A stretch of 64,000 nucleotides of DNA from Rugosimonospora africana (GCF_016862975.1 NZ_BONZ01000070.1:29781-93780), one strand, 5' to 3'; counted from the stretch's first letter, positions 35,876 through 46,322 are shown. A program made the numbers and translations. Notes: generated by a model from the sequence alone, not told the origin.

Positions 35876-37503
35876 AACGACGCAAGGTTGATCTAGCCGA
35901 CCTGCCCGCCAGGAGCGCAGGCGAAATCGACGATCGGCTCCAGGTAGCCAGCCCGCTCCGGCGACTCTTCAACAAGGTATTCCCGGACCACTGGTCGTTC
36001 CTGCTCGGCGAGATCGCGCTCTACTCGTTCATCGTCCTGCTGCTGACCGGTACGTTCCTGGCCCTGTTCTTCGACCCCTCGATGCAGGACACGAAGTACA
36101 ACGGCAGCTTCATCCCGCTGCGCGGCATCGACATGTCCGGGGCGTACCGCTCCTCGCTGGACATCTCGTTCGACGTCCGCGGCGGCCTGTTCATCCGGCA
36201 GATGCACCACTGGGCGGCCCTGCTGTTCATGGCCGCCATCGTGATGCACATGCTGCGCACGTTCTTCACGGGCGCGTTCCGCAAGCCGCGCGAGCTGAAC
36301 TGGATCATCGGCATCCTGCTGTTCTGGATGGGCTTCACCGAGGGCTTCGCCGGATACTCGCTGCCTGACGATGCGTTGTCCGGCACCGGCCTCCGGATCG
36401 CCAGCGCGATCATGTTGTCCATCCCGATCGCCGGCACCTGGGTGACCACCTCGCTGTTCGGCGGAGAGTTCCCCGGCCACGTGATCCTGGACCGGCTCTA
36501 CATCGTCCACGTCCTGATCATCCCGGGCGTCATCCTGGCGCTGATCGCGGTGCACCTGGGCCTGCTGGTCAAGCAGAAGCACACCCAGTGGCCGGGACCG
36601 GGGCGGACGAACAGCAACGTGGTCGGCGTGCGGATGTTCCCGGGCTTCGCCCTCAAGGGCGGCGGCTTCTTCATGATCGTGTTCGCCATGATCGCCCTGC
36701 TCGGCGGCATCTTCCAGATCAACCCGATCTGGCTGTTCGGGCCGTACAAGGCGGCGGTGGTGTCCGCGGCCAGCCAGCCCGACTGGTACGTCATGTTCCT
36801 GGACGGCTCGACGCGTCTGATGCCGGCCTGGGAGTTCCGGTGGCACATGTTCGGCAACTACTACGACATTCCGCCGCTGTTCTGGCCGACGGTCGTGTTG
36901 CCCGGCATCCTGACCATGCTGCCGATCTTCTATCCGTTCATCGAGGCCAGGTTCACCAAGGACAAGGCGGTGCACCACCTGCTGCAGCGGCCCCGCGACG
37001 TACCGACCCGTACCGGGATCGGCGCCATGGCGGTCAGCTTCTACCTGGTGCTGCTGGTCTCCGGCGGCAACGACGTGATCGCCGACAAGCTGAAGATCAG
37101 CCTGAACGCGATGACCTGGGCCGGCCGGATCGGCCTGCTGATCATCCCGCCGCTGGCCTACTACGTCGTGTACCGGATCTGCCTCGGCCTCCAGCAACAC
37201 GACCGTGAGGTGCTGTCGCACGGCGTGGAGACCGGCATCATCCGCCGGACCCCGGAGGGCCGGTTCTACGAGGTACACCAGCCGCTGGGGCCGGTCGACG
37301 AGCACGGCCACGGCGAGCTGCCGTACGCCGGCTGGGTGGTACCGAAGAAGATGAACCGGGTCGGCGCCCTGCTGCCGACGCTGCGCGGGTTCTTCAAGCC
37401 GGTCGAGACGGTCGAGGACGTGGAGAACGAGCAGAGCAGCAACGCACCGGTCTCGCCGGCCCCGAGCCGCCACCACGAGATCGGTACCGGCGGCCGGTCC
37501 TGA
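35872..37503 (+). CDS. qcrB: Cytochrome bcc complex cytochrome b subunit
   Basis: Membrane core of the bcc complex, holding the two b hemes and the quinol sites. 543 aa with eight or nine membrane helices. Heme-ligand histidine pairs lie in [19 protein letters not shown] and in [21 protein letters not shown], and [11 protein letters not shown] corresponds to the PEWY-like Qo loop. A C-terminal cytoplasmic tail of about 90 residues follows. The strong terminator at 37542-37577 ends the operon. Confidence 0.95.
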   Translation: MKRRKVDLADLPARSAGEIDDRLQVASPLRRLFNKVFPDHWSFLLGEIALYSFIVLLLTGTFLALFFDPSMQDTKYNGSFIPLRGIDMSGAYRSSLDISFDVRGGLFIRQMHHWAALLFMAAIVMHMLRTFFTGAFRKPRELNWIIGILLFWMGFTEGFAGYSLPDDALSGTGLRIASAIMLSIPIAGTWVTTSLFGGEFPGHVILDRLYIVHVLIIPGVILALIAVHLGLLVKQKHTQWPGPGRTNSNVVGVRMFPGFALKGGGFFMIVFAMIALLGGIFQINPIWLFGPYKAAVVSAASQPDWYVMFLDGSTRLMPAWEFRWHMFGNYYDIPPLFWPTVVLPGILTMLPIFYPFIEARFTKDKAVHHLLQRPRDVPTRTGIGAMAVSFYLVLLVSGGNDVIADKLKISLNAMTWAGRIGLLIIPPLAYYVVYRICLGLQQHDREVLSHGVETGIIRRTPEGRFYEVHQPLGPVDEHGHGELPYAGWVVPKKMNRVGALLPTLRGFFKPVETVEDVENEQSSNAPVSPAPSRHHEIGTGGRS

Positions 37504-37541
37504 CCGATCGCCGGGGCCGGTAGCACCGGCCACAGCAACGA

Positions 37542-37577
37542 TGAGAGCGCCCGCCGGATATCCGGCGGGCGCTCTCA
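37542..37577. terminator. Terminator of the ctaE-qcrCAB operon
   Basis: Perfect 36-bp palindrome (TGAGAGCGCCCGCCGGAT and its complement) followed by CTTTTC, 38 bp after the qcrB stop. Confidence 0.85.
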
Positions 37578-38126
37578 CTTTTCCGGGGACAAGGGTGAGC
37601 CGGTGCGGTCTCCCGGCGGCCTCAGGACGCTGGCGCACTGAGGCCGGGTGCTCCCCCACAGCGGAGCCCGGGACTGCGGAGCGCGGGACTGGTGCCGCGC
37701 GGCTCTGCTCACGGCTCTGTGTGGCTCGCCCGGCCCGGCGCTTGCCACGCTGAACGCTGGCCACGACGGCACGGGGGCTCGCCCTTGCTCGGAGTCTCGC
37801 CGTGCCCCGCGTGCCCTGGCTCGCGCCCCTGGAACGCGTGCTGTGCGCTGCGCGCGCGGCGGCCCCACACTCGCGGCGCTGAACGCTCGCGGTGACAGGG
37901 TGCTCGCAGTGCTGGACGCTCGCGGCGGCACGATGCTCGCCCGTGGGGGGCAAGGAGAGTCCGGAGGCCGCATCGTGCGGGGGCGCCCGCGGCGACCAGG
38001 AGCGGCAGACGGAGACGGCCCGCACCCCCGGACCACAGCCAGTCTCCCGAGACGCTTCTGGAGCTTCTGAGCCCGCTCCGAGTGCCTTCACACCCCCCGG
38101 CCACCCGCTCCAACCGCCATACACAT

Positions 38127-38161
38127 CTGGGTGGCGACCCCCGTTGGGGATCGCCACCCAG
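38127..38161 (-). terminator. Terminator of ctaC-ctaF
   Basis: CTGGGTGGCGA (38127-38137) pairs with TCGCCACCCAG (38151-38161), extended by CCCC/GGGG inside. It lies 23 bp past the ctaF stop on the minus strand. Confidence 0.8.
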
Positions 38162-38184
38162 GGGTGAACGATGGTGAGGCGGTG

Positions 38185-38607
38185 CTACTCCGCGGTCCGG
38201 CGCGCTCCCGAGTAGTACTCGAAGAGCAGGCCACCGGTCGCCACCAAGACCGCGAGCAGACCCACCACGAGCAGCCAGATCTGCCAGTACACCACGCCGA
38301 TGCCGGCCACCAGCGCGGCCAGCGCGAGACCGAACGGCCAGTAGCTGCCGGGGCTGAAGAAGCCGACCTCGCCGGCGCCGTCACTGATCTCCGCGTCCGG
38401 CCGGTCCTCCGGGCGCGGATCGATGCGCCGGGAGACGAACCAGAAGTACGTGAAGCACATCAGGCACAGCAGGCCGGAGAGCACCAGCGCGGTGGTACCG
38501 ATCCAGTCCATGTGGTCCAGGGACGCACGGGTCCAGAATCCGTACACGATCGCCGCGATGAACAGGAACGCCGAGATCAACCCGAACAGTTTCCACTCGC
38601 TCTTCAT
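38185..38607 (-). CDS. ctaF: Cytochrome c oxidase subunit IV (actinobacterial CtaF)
   Basis: Small accessory membrane subunit of the actinobacterial aa3 oxidase. 140 aa with four helices (LFGLISAFLFIAAIVYGFW, IGTTALVLSGLLCLMCFTYF, YWPFGLALAALVAGIGVVYW, IWLLVVGLLAVLVATGGLLF) and the family's FFSPGSYWPFG segment. GAGGAAAG precedes the ATG at good spacing. It follows ctaC by 37 bp on the same strand; the catalytic subunit gene ctaD, found between these two in Streptomyces as I recall, is absent here. Confidence 0.93.
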   Translation of the reverse strand: MKSEWKLFGLISAFLFIAAIVYGFWTRASLDHMDWIGTTALVLSGLLCLMCFTYFWFVSRRIDPRPEDRPDAEISDGAGEVGFFSPGSYWPFGLALAALVAGIGVVYWQIWLLVVGLLAVLVATGGLLFEYYSGARRTAE

Positions 38608-38644
38608 GAGCTTTCCTCGATCCTGATTCCAGCAACCGGTTCGA

Positions 38645-39550
38645 CTAGGACGCCGTCTTGCTGTCGCGCGATGTGTCGAACGGGTGCGTCTTCACCGCGA
38701 GCGGGCCGTTCGGGTCACCGGCGGCCACCAGCGCGTCCGGAGTACTCATGCCCTGTTTCTTGGCGGCGATGAACTTGGCGTACTCGGCCTGAGGCACGGC
38801 GCGCAGCTCGAAGTTCATCTCGGAGTGGTACGTGCCGCACAGCTCAGCGCAGCGGCCGACGTACGCGCCCTCCTTCTCGATGGTCACCTCGAACTTGTTC
38901 TGCACCCCGCCGGGGAAGACGTCGCGCTTGAACAGCAGCTCGGGAACCCAGAACGAGTGGATCACGTCCTGCGAGTCCTCGAGGAACCGGATCCGCTCGT
39001 GGGTCGGTACGACCAACACCGGCACGTAGTCGCTGGCGCCGATCGTCTTGACCACCTGGCCGCTGTTGTCCTTCTCGTCCGGGTACTCGAACTCCCAGTT
39101 CCACTTGAACGCCACCACGTGGACGGTGACGTCCGGGTTGGGCTTGATCTTGTCGACGTCACTCTCGACGATCGCGGTGTAGTAGAACAGCACCGAGATG
39201 ACCAGGAACGGCAGCACGGAGTAGAGGATCTCGATCGGCATGTTGTACCGGGTCTGCGGCGGCAGTTCCTCGCCACGCTTCCGGTAACGGATCACACACC
39301 AGAAGATCAGAGCCCAGACGAAGACACCCACGACCAGCGCGGCGATGACCGACCCGATCCACAGGTCGAACATCCGCTTGGACTGGTCGGTGATCCCGTC
39401 GATCGGCCAGCCGAACCGGAATGCCTGGTCGACCGAGCAGCCGGACAGCACCACGACCGCCGCCACCGCCACGGCACCGAGACCGATAAGACGGCCCACG
39501 GGACCACGACGACGGCTTACCGGGCGCACCCCCGAACCTCTTGCGACCAC
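38645..39550 (-). CDS. ctaC: Cytochrome c oxidase subunit II (CuA)
   Basis: Receives electrons at its CuA centre. 301 aa. N-terminal lipoprotein-type signal with lipobox VLSGC (C38), two membrane helices (GSVIAALVVGVFVWALIFWC, ILYSVLPFLVISVLFYYTAI) and the CuA ligands H198 and GRCAELCGTYHSEM (C234, C238, H242, M245). The length fits the actinobacterial form with a short C-terminal extension. GTG 39550 follows AAGGAGG by 9 nt. Divergent from the cysteine desulfurase gene (137 bp apart). Confidence 0.95.
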   Translation of the reverse strand: MVARGSGVRPVSRRRGPVGRLIGLGAVAVAAVVVLSGCSVDQAFRFGWPIDGITDQSKRMFDLWIGSVIAALVVGVFVWALIFWCVIRYRKRGEELPPQTRYNMPIEILYSVLPFLVISVLFYYTAIVESDVDKIKPNPDVTVHVVAFKWNWEFEYPDEKDNSGQVVKTIGASDYVPVLVVPTHERIRFLEDSQDVIHSFWVPELLFKRDVFPGGVQNKFEVTIEKEGAYVGRCAELCGTYHSEMNFELRAVPQAEYAKFIAAKKQGMSTPDALVAAGDPNGPLAVKTHPFDTSRDSKTAS

Positions 39551-39675
39551 CTGCTCCTGCCTCCTTAGCAGCGCCGTACCCGTTGTTCTGGTTCACATGC
39601 ACGGCAAAGGCGTCACCGACGGTCGCAGAGTACTCGACCATGCCGCTCCTGCTCGGATCGGGGGTACCGGGGCGA

Positions 39676-39681
39676 TACCGT
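39676..39681 (+). promoter_or_regulatory. -10 box TACCGT, leaderless cysteine desulfurase gene
   Basis: Six nt before GTG 39688. Confidence 0.5.
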
Positions 39682-39687
39682 CGTGTC

Positions 39688-40821
39688 GTGGCTGCCCAGA
39701 CCTACTTCGATGCCGCCGCCGGCCTTCCACCGCACCCGGTGGCCCGCCAGGCGATGCTCGCCGCCGCCGAGGACGGCTGGGCCGATCCGGCCAAACTGTA
39801 CGGTCAGGGGCGCCGTGCGCGGCAGCTGCTGGACGCGGCGCGCGAGGCGGTCGCGGAGCAGCTGGGGGTACGCGCGGACGAGATCGGGTTCTGCGCCAGC
39901 GGTACCGCCGCCGCACAGGCCGGGATGCAGGGGGTCCGGGTTGCCCGGCAGCGGGTCGGCGCCACCGTCGCGCACTCCGCCATCGAGCACTCCTCGGTGC
40001 TCTACGCCGCTGGGCAGGGGCCGACCGCGCCGGTACCGGTGGATCGGCTCGGGCGGGTGGACACCGAGGCGTTCGCCGCCGCCGTACGGGCGCCTGGTGT
40101 GGCCGTGGCGGCGCTGATCAGCGCGAGCCACGAGGTGGGCACCGTGCAGCCGGTCGCGGCCGTGGCGGAGGCGTGTGCCGGCGCCGGGGTGCCGCTGCTG
40201 GTCGACGCCGCCCAGTCGGTGGGCCGGATGCCGGTGCCGGGCGGCTGGTCCCTGCTGTCCGCGAGCGCACGGAAGTGGGGCGGGCCGGCCGGGGTGGGGG
40301 TGCTCGCGGTCCGCAAGGGGACCCGGTGGCTACCGCCGTGGCCCGGCGCCGAGCCGGGCAGCCTGGACCAGCCGGGGGCGCTGAACCTGCCGGCCGTGGT
40401 GGGCGCCGCGGCCGCGTTGCGGGCGGTGTGCGCGGCGGCGCCGGACCAGGCCGCGCGGCTGTCGGCGCTGGTCGCGCGCATCCGGGACCAGGTGGCGGCG
40501 ACGGTACCGGACGTGGAGATCGTGGGCGATCCGGTCGGCCGGCTGCCACACCTGGTGACCTTCTCCTGCCTGTACGTAGACGGAGAGGCGCTCCTGCATG
40601 CGCTGGACCGGGCCGGGTTCGCCGTCTCCTCGGGCTCCTCGTGCACGGCGTCCACGCTGCGCCCCAGCCACGTGCTGGAGGCGATGGGTGTGCTCTCGCA
40701 CGGCAATGTCCGCGTGTCGCTGCACCCGGACACCACCGAGGAGGAGGTCGACCGGTTCCTGGACGTCCTGCCCGGGCTGGTCGGCCGGCTGCGCGAGGAG
40801 GCCGGGGTGGTCGGGCTGTGA
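39688..40821 (+). CDS. Cysteine desulfurase (IscS/NifS-like, class V aminotransferase)
   Basis: PLP enzyme that takes sulfur from cysteine onto an enzyme cysteine. 377 aa with the PLP lysine K196 in SASARKWGGPAGVG, the substrate-side aspartate and histidine regions (ISASHEVGT, LLVDAAQSVG), and the persulfide loop SSGSSCTAS with C319. The start at GTG 39688 rests on the leaderless -10 box; longer frames upstream run through the ctaC promoter. Its stop overlaps the TusA-like gene by 4 bases, so sulfur transfer to that carrier is the likely role. The destination (Fe-S, thiolated tRNA or cofactor) is unknown. Confidence 0.88.
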   Translation: MAAQTYFDAAAGLPPHPVARQAMLAAAEDGWADPAKLYGQGRRARQLLDAAREAVAEQLGVRADEIGFCASGTAAAQAGMQGVRVARQRVGATVAHSAIEHSSVLYAAGQGPTAPVPVDRLGRVDTEAFAAAVRAPGVAVAALISASHEVGTVQPVAAVAEACAGAGVPLLVDAAQSVGRMPVPGGWSLLSASARKWGGPAGVGVLAVRKGTRWLPPWPGAEPGSLDQPGALNLPAVVGAAAALRAVCAAAPDQAARLSALVARIRDQVAATVPDVEIVGDPVGRLPHLVTFSCLYVDGEALLHALDRAGFAVSSGSSCTASTLRPSHVLEAMGVLSHGNVRVSLHPDTTEEEVDRFLDVLPGLVGRLREEAGVVGL

Positions 40822-41051
40822 CAGAGTCGCCAGACGTCCTGGACTGCCGGGGGCAGCGCTGCCCGCTGCCGGTGATCGCCCTGGCGCGGCGGGTACCGAC
40901 GGTGCCGGTCGGGGCGGTGGTGCGGGTACTGGCCGACGATCCGGCCGCCGCGAACGACATCCCTGCCTGGTGCCGCCTGCGTGGCCAGGAGTTTCTCGGC
41001 GCCGTCGAAGCGGACGACGCGACCGGATTCGACGTCCGGCGAGTCATCTGA
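40818..41051 (+). CDS. TusA-like sulfur carrier
   Basis: A 77-aa SirA/TusA-fold protein with the defining CPxP motif (LDCRGQRCPLPVIALARR). The cysteine of CPLP would accept persulfide sulfur from the desulfurase encoded directly upstream (GTGA overlap). Short for the family but complete: beta-alpha-beta-alpha with VRVLADDPAAANDIPAW and FLGAVEADD. Sulfur relay for tRNA, molybdopterin or thiamine-type pathways is known for relatives; which applies here is open. Confidence 0.88.
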   Translation: MTESPDVLDCRGQRCPLPVIALARRVPTVPVGAVVRVLADDPAAANDIPAWCRLRGQEFLGAVEADDATGFDVRRVI

Positions 41052-41167
41052 CTCGCATCGTTTGCCTGCCCGTCACGTCACGGTTGCTCCGGATACGCGT
41101 CAGGGCGCTGAACTTCGGCGCAGGGTGCATGCGGCGACCGTCGCCGGGGCCCGCCCATGGAGGAAAC

Positions 41168-42226
41168 GTGGCAGACCGCGCAGCAGTGCTTCAGCTGGAC
41201 GCGACGTCGCGCGCGCCCCGTGCGATCGGCCGACCGGTGATCATCGGCCATCGCGGGGCCTCCGGGTACCGGCCCGAGCACACCCTGGCCTCGTACGAGC
41301 TGGCCGCCCGGATGGGCGCCGACTTCATGGAACCGGATCTCGTCTCCACCCGGGACGGAGTGCTGGTCGCCCGGCACGAGCCTGAGATCAGCGGGACCAC
41401 CGACGTCGCCAGCCGGCCCGAGTTCGCCGACCGCCGGCGCACCATGTCGGTGGACGGCAGGCCGACCACCGGCTGGTTCACCCACGACTTCACGCTCGCC
41501 GAGCTGAAGACGCTGCGCGCGATCGAGCGGGTTCCCCAGGTACGCCAGCACAACACGCTCTACGACGGGATGTTCGAGGTACCCACCTTCGACGAGATCC
41601 TGGCCCTGCGCACCCGGCTGTCCGGAGAGCTGGACCGGGAGATCGGCGTGTACCCGGAGACCAAGCACGCGACCTACTTCCGCGATCTCGGCCTGGATCT
41701 CGAGACCCCGCTGGTGGACAGCCTGCGGCGGGAGGGGCTGGACCGTGTCGACGCCCCGGTCTTCGTGCAGTCGTTCGAGGCCAACAACCTCCGGGCGATG
41801 TACGCCGACCACGGGCTGCGCGCACCGATGATCTTCCTCACCACGTCGTCCGGTGCGCCGTTCGACGACCCGCGCACCTACGCCGAGTACCTGACCCCGG
41901 CCGGCCTGCACGAGTTGGCTGGCTTCGTCGCCGGCATCGGACCGAACAAGAACCAGGTCATCCCGTGCCGGGCCGACCGGACGCTGGGTACCCCGACCAG
42001 CCTGGTCGAGGACGCGCACTCGGCCGGCCTGGCGGTACACCCGTACACGTTCCGGGCGGAAAACCAGTTCCTGCCGGCCGACTACACGGTCACCGAGGCA
42101 CCCAATGCCTTCGGCCGGGCCATCGACGAGCAGATCGCGTTCCTGCGGGCCGGGGTCGACGGGCTGTTCACCGACCATTCCGACATCGGCGTGGTCGCCC
42201 GCACGAGGTTCCTGACCGCTGGCTGA
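41168..42226 (+). CDS. Glycerophosphodiester phosphodiesterase (GlpQ type)
   Basis: Hydrolyses glycerophosphodiesters to glycerol 3-phosphate and an alcohol. 352 aa with the GDPD signature IIGHRGASGYRPEHTLASY (catalytic His), metal-binding EPDLVSTRDGVLVARHEP, and a downstream YPETKHATYF glutamate. The insert with DRRRTMSVDG and the length fit periplasmic GlpQ-type enzymes, yet no signal peptide is visible from this start, so a cytoplasmic location is suggested. GTG 41168 has GGAGG four bases upstream. The 3' end is partially duplicated; a hairpin follows. Confidence 0.88.
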   Translation: MADRAAVLQLDATSRAPRAIGRPVIIGHRGASGYRPEHTLASYELAARMGADFMEPDLVSTRDGVLVARHEPEISGTTDVASRPEFADRRRTMSVDGRPTTGWFTHDFTLAELKTLRAIERVPQVRQHNTLYDGMFEVPTFDEILALRTRLSGELDREIGVYPETKHATYFRDLGLDLETPLVDSLRREGLDRVDAPVFVQSFEANNLRAMYADHGLRAPMIFLTTSSGAPFDDPRTYAEYLTPAGLHELAGFVAGIGPNKNQVIPCRADRTLGTPTSLVEDAHSAGLAVHPYTFRAENQFLPADYTVTEAPNAFGRAIDEQIAFLRAGVDGLFTDHSDIGVVARTRFLTAG

Positions 42227-42244
42227 CGACTCCTGACCGGCTGA
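42210..42244. repeat. Imperfect tandem duplication at the GDPD stop
   Basis: TCCTGACCGCTGGCTGA (42210-42226) ends with the stop codon and recurs as TCCTGACCGGCTGA at 42231-42244 with a 3-base deletion. Confidence 0.7.
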
Positions 42245-42253
42245 TCCGGGCAG

Positions 42254-42286
42254 CGCTGGAACCGGCGGATGGCACCGGCTCCAGCG
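42254..42286. terminator. Bidirectional terminator between GDPD and adoK
   Basis: CGCTGGAACCGG (42254-42265) pairs with CCGGCTCCAGCG (42275-42286) with one mismatch, between convergent genes. Confidence 0.65.
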
Positions 42287-42302
42287 ACGGGGGCGGACGG
42301 GT

Positions 42303-43424
<1,122 letters not shown>

Positions 43425-43429
43425 TCAGA

Positions 43430-43795
43430 TCAGTGGAACGAGTCGCCGCAGGCGCACGAGCCCGTGGCGTTCGGGTTGTCGATGGTGAAGCCCTGGGCGT
43501 CGATCCGGTCGGCGAAGTCGATCGTCGCCCCGGTCAGGTATGGCGCGCTCATCCGGTCGACCACGACCTCCACGGCGCCCTCGCCGGCGCCGAACTCGCT
43601 GACGATGTCGCCGTCCAGCGAACGCTCGTCGAAGAAGAGCTGGTAGCGGAGCCCGGAGCAGCCACCGGGCTGTACGGCGACCCGCAGCCGCAGGTCGTCA
43701 CGCCCCTCCTGGTCGAGCAGCGCCTTCACCTTCTCGGCGGCGACGTCGGTCAGCACGACTGTGGTCTGAGCCTGCTCGCTCTCGGTAACGGTCAC
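43430..43795 (-). CDS. Iron-sulfur cluster insertion protein (HesB/ErpA family)
   Basis: A-type carrier that delivers Fe-S clusters to apoproteins. 121 aa with the three conserved cysteines: GGCSGLRY, then GSCACGDSF at the C-terminus. The core matches HesB/IscA (VVLTDVAAEKVKALL, LRLRVAVQPGGCSG). GTG 43795 with GGGAG about nine bases upstream. Candidate clients encoded nearby are QcrA and NadA. Ends at a hairpin terminator. Confidence 0.92.
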   Translation of the reverse strand: MTVTESEQAQTTVVLTDVAAEKVKALLDQEGRDDLRLRVAVQPGGCSGLRYQLFFDERSLDGDIVSEFGAGEGAVEVVVDRMSAPYLTGATIDFADRIDAQGFTIDNPNATGSCACGDSFH

Positions 43796-43966
43796 GGTTC
43801 CTGCTCCCTGGCGTGGTGATACTGGTCCTTCGCGCCAACGCTACTCGGCCAGCACGACATTCCCATCGTCGCACGCCCGAGTGCCCGTGACACCCATCGC
43901 TGGTTGGATGATGTAGCTCACCCCAGCCCCGCTGGTCACACCGGTAACCGGAGTCACATGCCCAGC

Positions 43967-45088
43967 TCAGCCCCGGGACCACTGACCGGCCAGCCGGCTG
44001 GCCAGCTCGGTCAGGCCCTCGACGGGCCGACTCATCGCCTCCTCAACGCTGCCGAAGTGATCTACCAGGCTGTGCGTCTCGGTCACCCCGGCCGCCGCCG
44101 CCTCACGCCGGCCGGCGGTCACCCTGCCGGCCAGGACCACGCACGGTAGCCCCCGGTCCCGGGCCGCCTCCGCTACGCCGGAGACCAGCTTGCCGCGCAG
44201 CGACTGCGCGTCGAACGACCCCTCGCCGGTGATCACCAGGTCCGCCCCGTCCATGGCGGCGTCCAGGCCGGTCATCTCCCGTACCAGCGTGGTGCCGGAC
44301 ACCATTCCGCCGCCCAGCGCCAGGATCGCGGCTCCCAACCCGCCGGCCGCTCCGGCCCCCGGCTGGACCGCCAGCCCACTGGGGCAGCCGGGCAGCGCCT
44401 TCTCCAGTACCGCCGCGAAGGACTCCAGCGCGGCGTCCAGCAGCAGAACGTCCTCCCTGGTCGCGCCCTTCTGCGGGCCGAACACCGAGGATGCGCCGTA
44501 GAGCCCGGTCAGCGGGTTGTCCACGTCGGTCGCGGCGATCAGCCGCACCCCGCGCGTCCGGGGCACTCCGCCCAGCGCGACGCAACCGGCCAGCGCGGCG
44601 CCGCCGAACGGCAGCGCGTACCCGGCCGCGTCCAGCGGTGCGGCGTCCAGCGCGGCGAGCATCCCGGCACCCGCGTCGTTGGTGGCCGAGCCGCCCAGAC
44701 CGATGACGATCTCCCGCGCGCCCGCCTCCACCGCGGCGGTGATGAGCAGGCCCAGCCCGTACGACGTGGTGATCTTCGGGTCTCGCTTCTCCGGCTCCAC
44801 CAGGTGCAGGCCGCACGCCTGTGCGCTCTCCAGGTAGGCCCGCTCCCCCAGCACCAGCACCTCGCCGGTGACCGGCCGACCCAGCGGGTCGACGGTGGCG
44901 GCCGGGATCCGGGTGCCGCCCAGGGCGGTCGCGAGGACCTCGATGAATCCGGGCCCGCCGTCGGCCAACGGCCGGGCGATCACCTCATCACCCGGGACGG
45001 CGGCCCGCCAGCCGTCGGCGATCGCCGTGGCGGCTTCCACCGCGGTGAGCGTGCCGGCGAACTTGTCCGGGCAAATGAGTACCTGCAC
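43967..45088 (-). CDS. Glycerate kinase (GlxK type)
   Basis: ATP-dependent phosphorylation of D-glycerate. 373 aa with family hallmarks: LICPDKFAGTLTAVEAA at the N-terminus, PLADGGPGFIEVL, IGLGGSATNDAGAGMLAAL, and the LVITGEGSFDAQSLRGKL segment. GTG 45088 is preferred (GGGAG nine bases upstream); GTG 45109 would add seven residues. Divergent from nadA with 67 bp between. The position beside the HesB gene matches mycobacteria. Confidence 0.88.
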   Translation of the reverse strand: MQVLICPDKFAGTLTAVEAATAIADGWRAAVPGDEVIARPLADGGPGFIEVLATALGGTRIPAATVDPLGRPVTGEVLVLGERAYLESAQACGLHLVEPEKRDPKITTSYGLGLLITAAVEAGAREIVIGLGGSATNDAGAGMLAALDAAPLDAAGYALPFGGAALAGCVALGGVPRTRGVRLIAATDVDNPLTGLYGASSVFGPQKGATREDVLLLDAALESFAAVLEKALPGCPSGLAVQPGAGAAGGLGAAILALGGGMVSGTTLVREMTGLDAAMDGADLVITGEGSFDAQSLRGKLVSGVAEAARDRGLPCVVLAGRVTAGRREAAAAGVTETHSLVDHFGSVEEAMSRPVEGLTELASRLAGQWSRG

Positions 45089-45155
45089 GGCGGCAGTCTC
45101 CCACGTCACTCTCTCGAGCGGTCCACGCCGGCCAGGGCCGTGCGACGATCTAGCC

Positions 45156-46322
45156 GTGACGACCTTTGTCGAACCATCGCCGACCGCCACCGCCCTGCTG
45201 CTGCTCGGCAGGGGCAGCGACCCGTCCTCGGAGCGGGGGGTGGACTGCCCCGGCGATCTGCCCGCGCCGAGCGATCCCGGGCTGGTCGCCCGGGCCCGGG
45301 CGGCGAAGGCGGCGCTGGGCGACAGGGTGTTCGTCCTCGGGCATCACTACCAGCGGGACGAGGTGATCGAGTTCGCGGACGTGACCGGCGACTCGTTCAA
45401 GCTCGCCCGCGACGCCGCGGCCCGACCGGACGCGGAGTACATCGTGTTCTGTGGTGTCCACTTCATGGCCGAGAGCGCGGACATCCTGACCTCCGACGCG
45501 CAGGCCGTGGTGCTGCCCGACCTGGCCGCCGGCTGCTCAATGGCGGACATGGCGGTGCTGTCGCAAGTCGAGGCGTGCTGGGACCGGCTCGCCGAGCTGG
45601 GGCTCGCCGACACCGTGGTACCGGTCACCTACATGAACTCCTCCGCCGACATCAAGGGCTTCGTCGGCCGCCACGGCGGGGTGGTCTGCACCTCCTCGAA
45701 CGCCAAGCGCGCCCTGGAATGGGCGTTTGCCCGCGGGCAGCGCGTGCTGTTCCTCCCCGACCAGCACCTCGGGCGCAACACGGCCGTGCTGGAGATGGGT
45801 TACGGCCTCGACGACTGCGTGCTCTACGACCCGCACAACGCGGAAGGCGGCCTGAGCGCGGAGCAGCTCACCGACGCGAAGATGATCCTCTGGCGGGGGC
45901 ACTGCTCGGTGCACGGCCGGTTCACCAAGGAGAGCGTGGACCAGGTCCGACAGCTGGTGCCCGGGGTCAACGTGCTCGTCCACCCCGAGTGCCGGCACGA
46001 CGTGGTCACGGCGGCCGATCTGGTCGGGTCGACCGAATACATCATCCGGGCCATCGAGGCGGCGCCGGCCGGATCGTCCTGGGCCGTGGGTACCGAGCTG
46101 AACCTGGTACGCCGGCTGGCGGCCGCGCACCCGGACAAGCAGATCATGTTCCTCGACCGGACCGTCTGCTACTGCTCCACGATGAACCGGATCGACCTCC
46201 CGCACCTCGTCTGGGCACTGGAGGAGTTGGTCGCGGGCCGGGTACCCAACCGGATCACGGTGGACCCGGAGACCGCCCGGTACGCGCGGCTCGCCCTTGA
46301 CCAAATGTTGGCCCTCCCCTAA
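45156..46322 (+). CDS. nadA: Quinolinate synthase A
   Basis: [4Fe-4S] enzyme condensing iminoaspartate and dihydroxyacetone phosphate to quinolinate for NAD synthesis. 388 aa with the early VLGHHYQRDEVIEFADVTGDS motif, cluster cysteines in VFCGVHFMAES, HPECRHDVV and DRTVCYCSTMN, and PDQHLGRN. Length as expected for the long actinobacterial form. No nadB or nadC follows in this window, unlike the usual nadABC order, because murA comes next. GTG 45156 is in frame with no good ribosome site. Confidence 0.93.
   Translation: MTTFVEPSPTATALLLLGRGSDPSSERGVDCPGDLPAPSDPGLVARARAAKAALGDRVFVLGHHYQRDEVIEFADVTGDSFKLARDAAARPDAEYIVFCGVHFMAESADILTSDAQAVVLPDLAAGCSMADMAVLSQVEACWDRLAELGLADTVVPVTYMNSSADIKGFVGRHGGVVCTSSNAKRALEWAFARGQRVLFLPDQHLGRNTAVLEMGYGLDDCVLYDPHNAEGGLSAEQLTDAKMILWRGHCSVHGRFTKESVDQVRQLVPGVNVLVHPECRHDVVTAADLVGSTEYIIRAIEAAPAGSSWAVGTELNLVRRLAAAHPDKQIMFLDRTVCYCSTMNRIDLPHLVWALEELVAGRVPNRITVDPETARYARLALDQMLALP

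Larger units (their letters stand above)
37504..38184. other. 681-bp gene-free stretch with degenerate repeats
   Basis: Between the convergent ends of qcrB and ctaF. It begins and ends with strong terminators. The middle (about 37600-38080) has no supported gene: open frames on both strands there have low-complexity, shuffled-looking translations and no ribosome sites. It holds tandem and degenerate repeats: CGGAGCCCGGGACTG at 37662 and nearly again at 37677, and CTGAACGCT/CTGGACGCT units at 37750, 37879 and 37912 each followed by GCTCGC-rich DNA. Confidence 0.6.

Noticed and set aside
37575..38113. Several open frames (about 130-150 aa) on both strands in the gap after qcrB
   Set aside because: Translations are low-complexity and inconsistent between frames, with no ribosome site or conserved motif.
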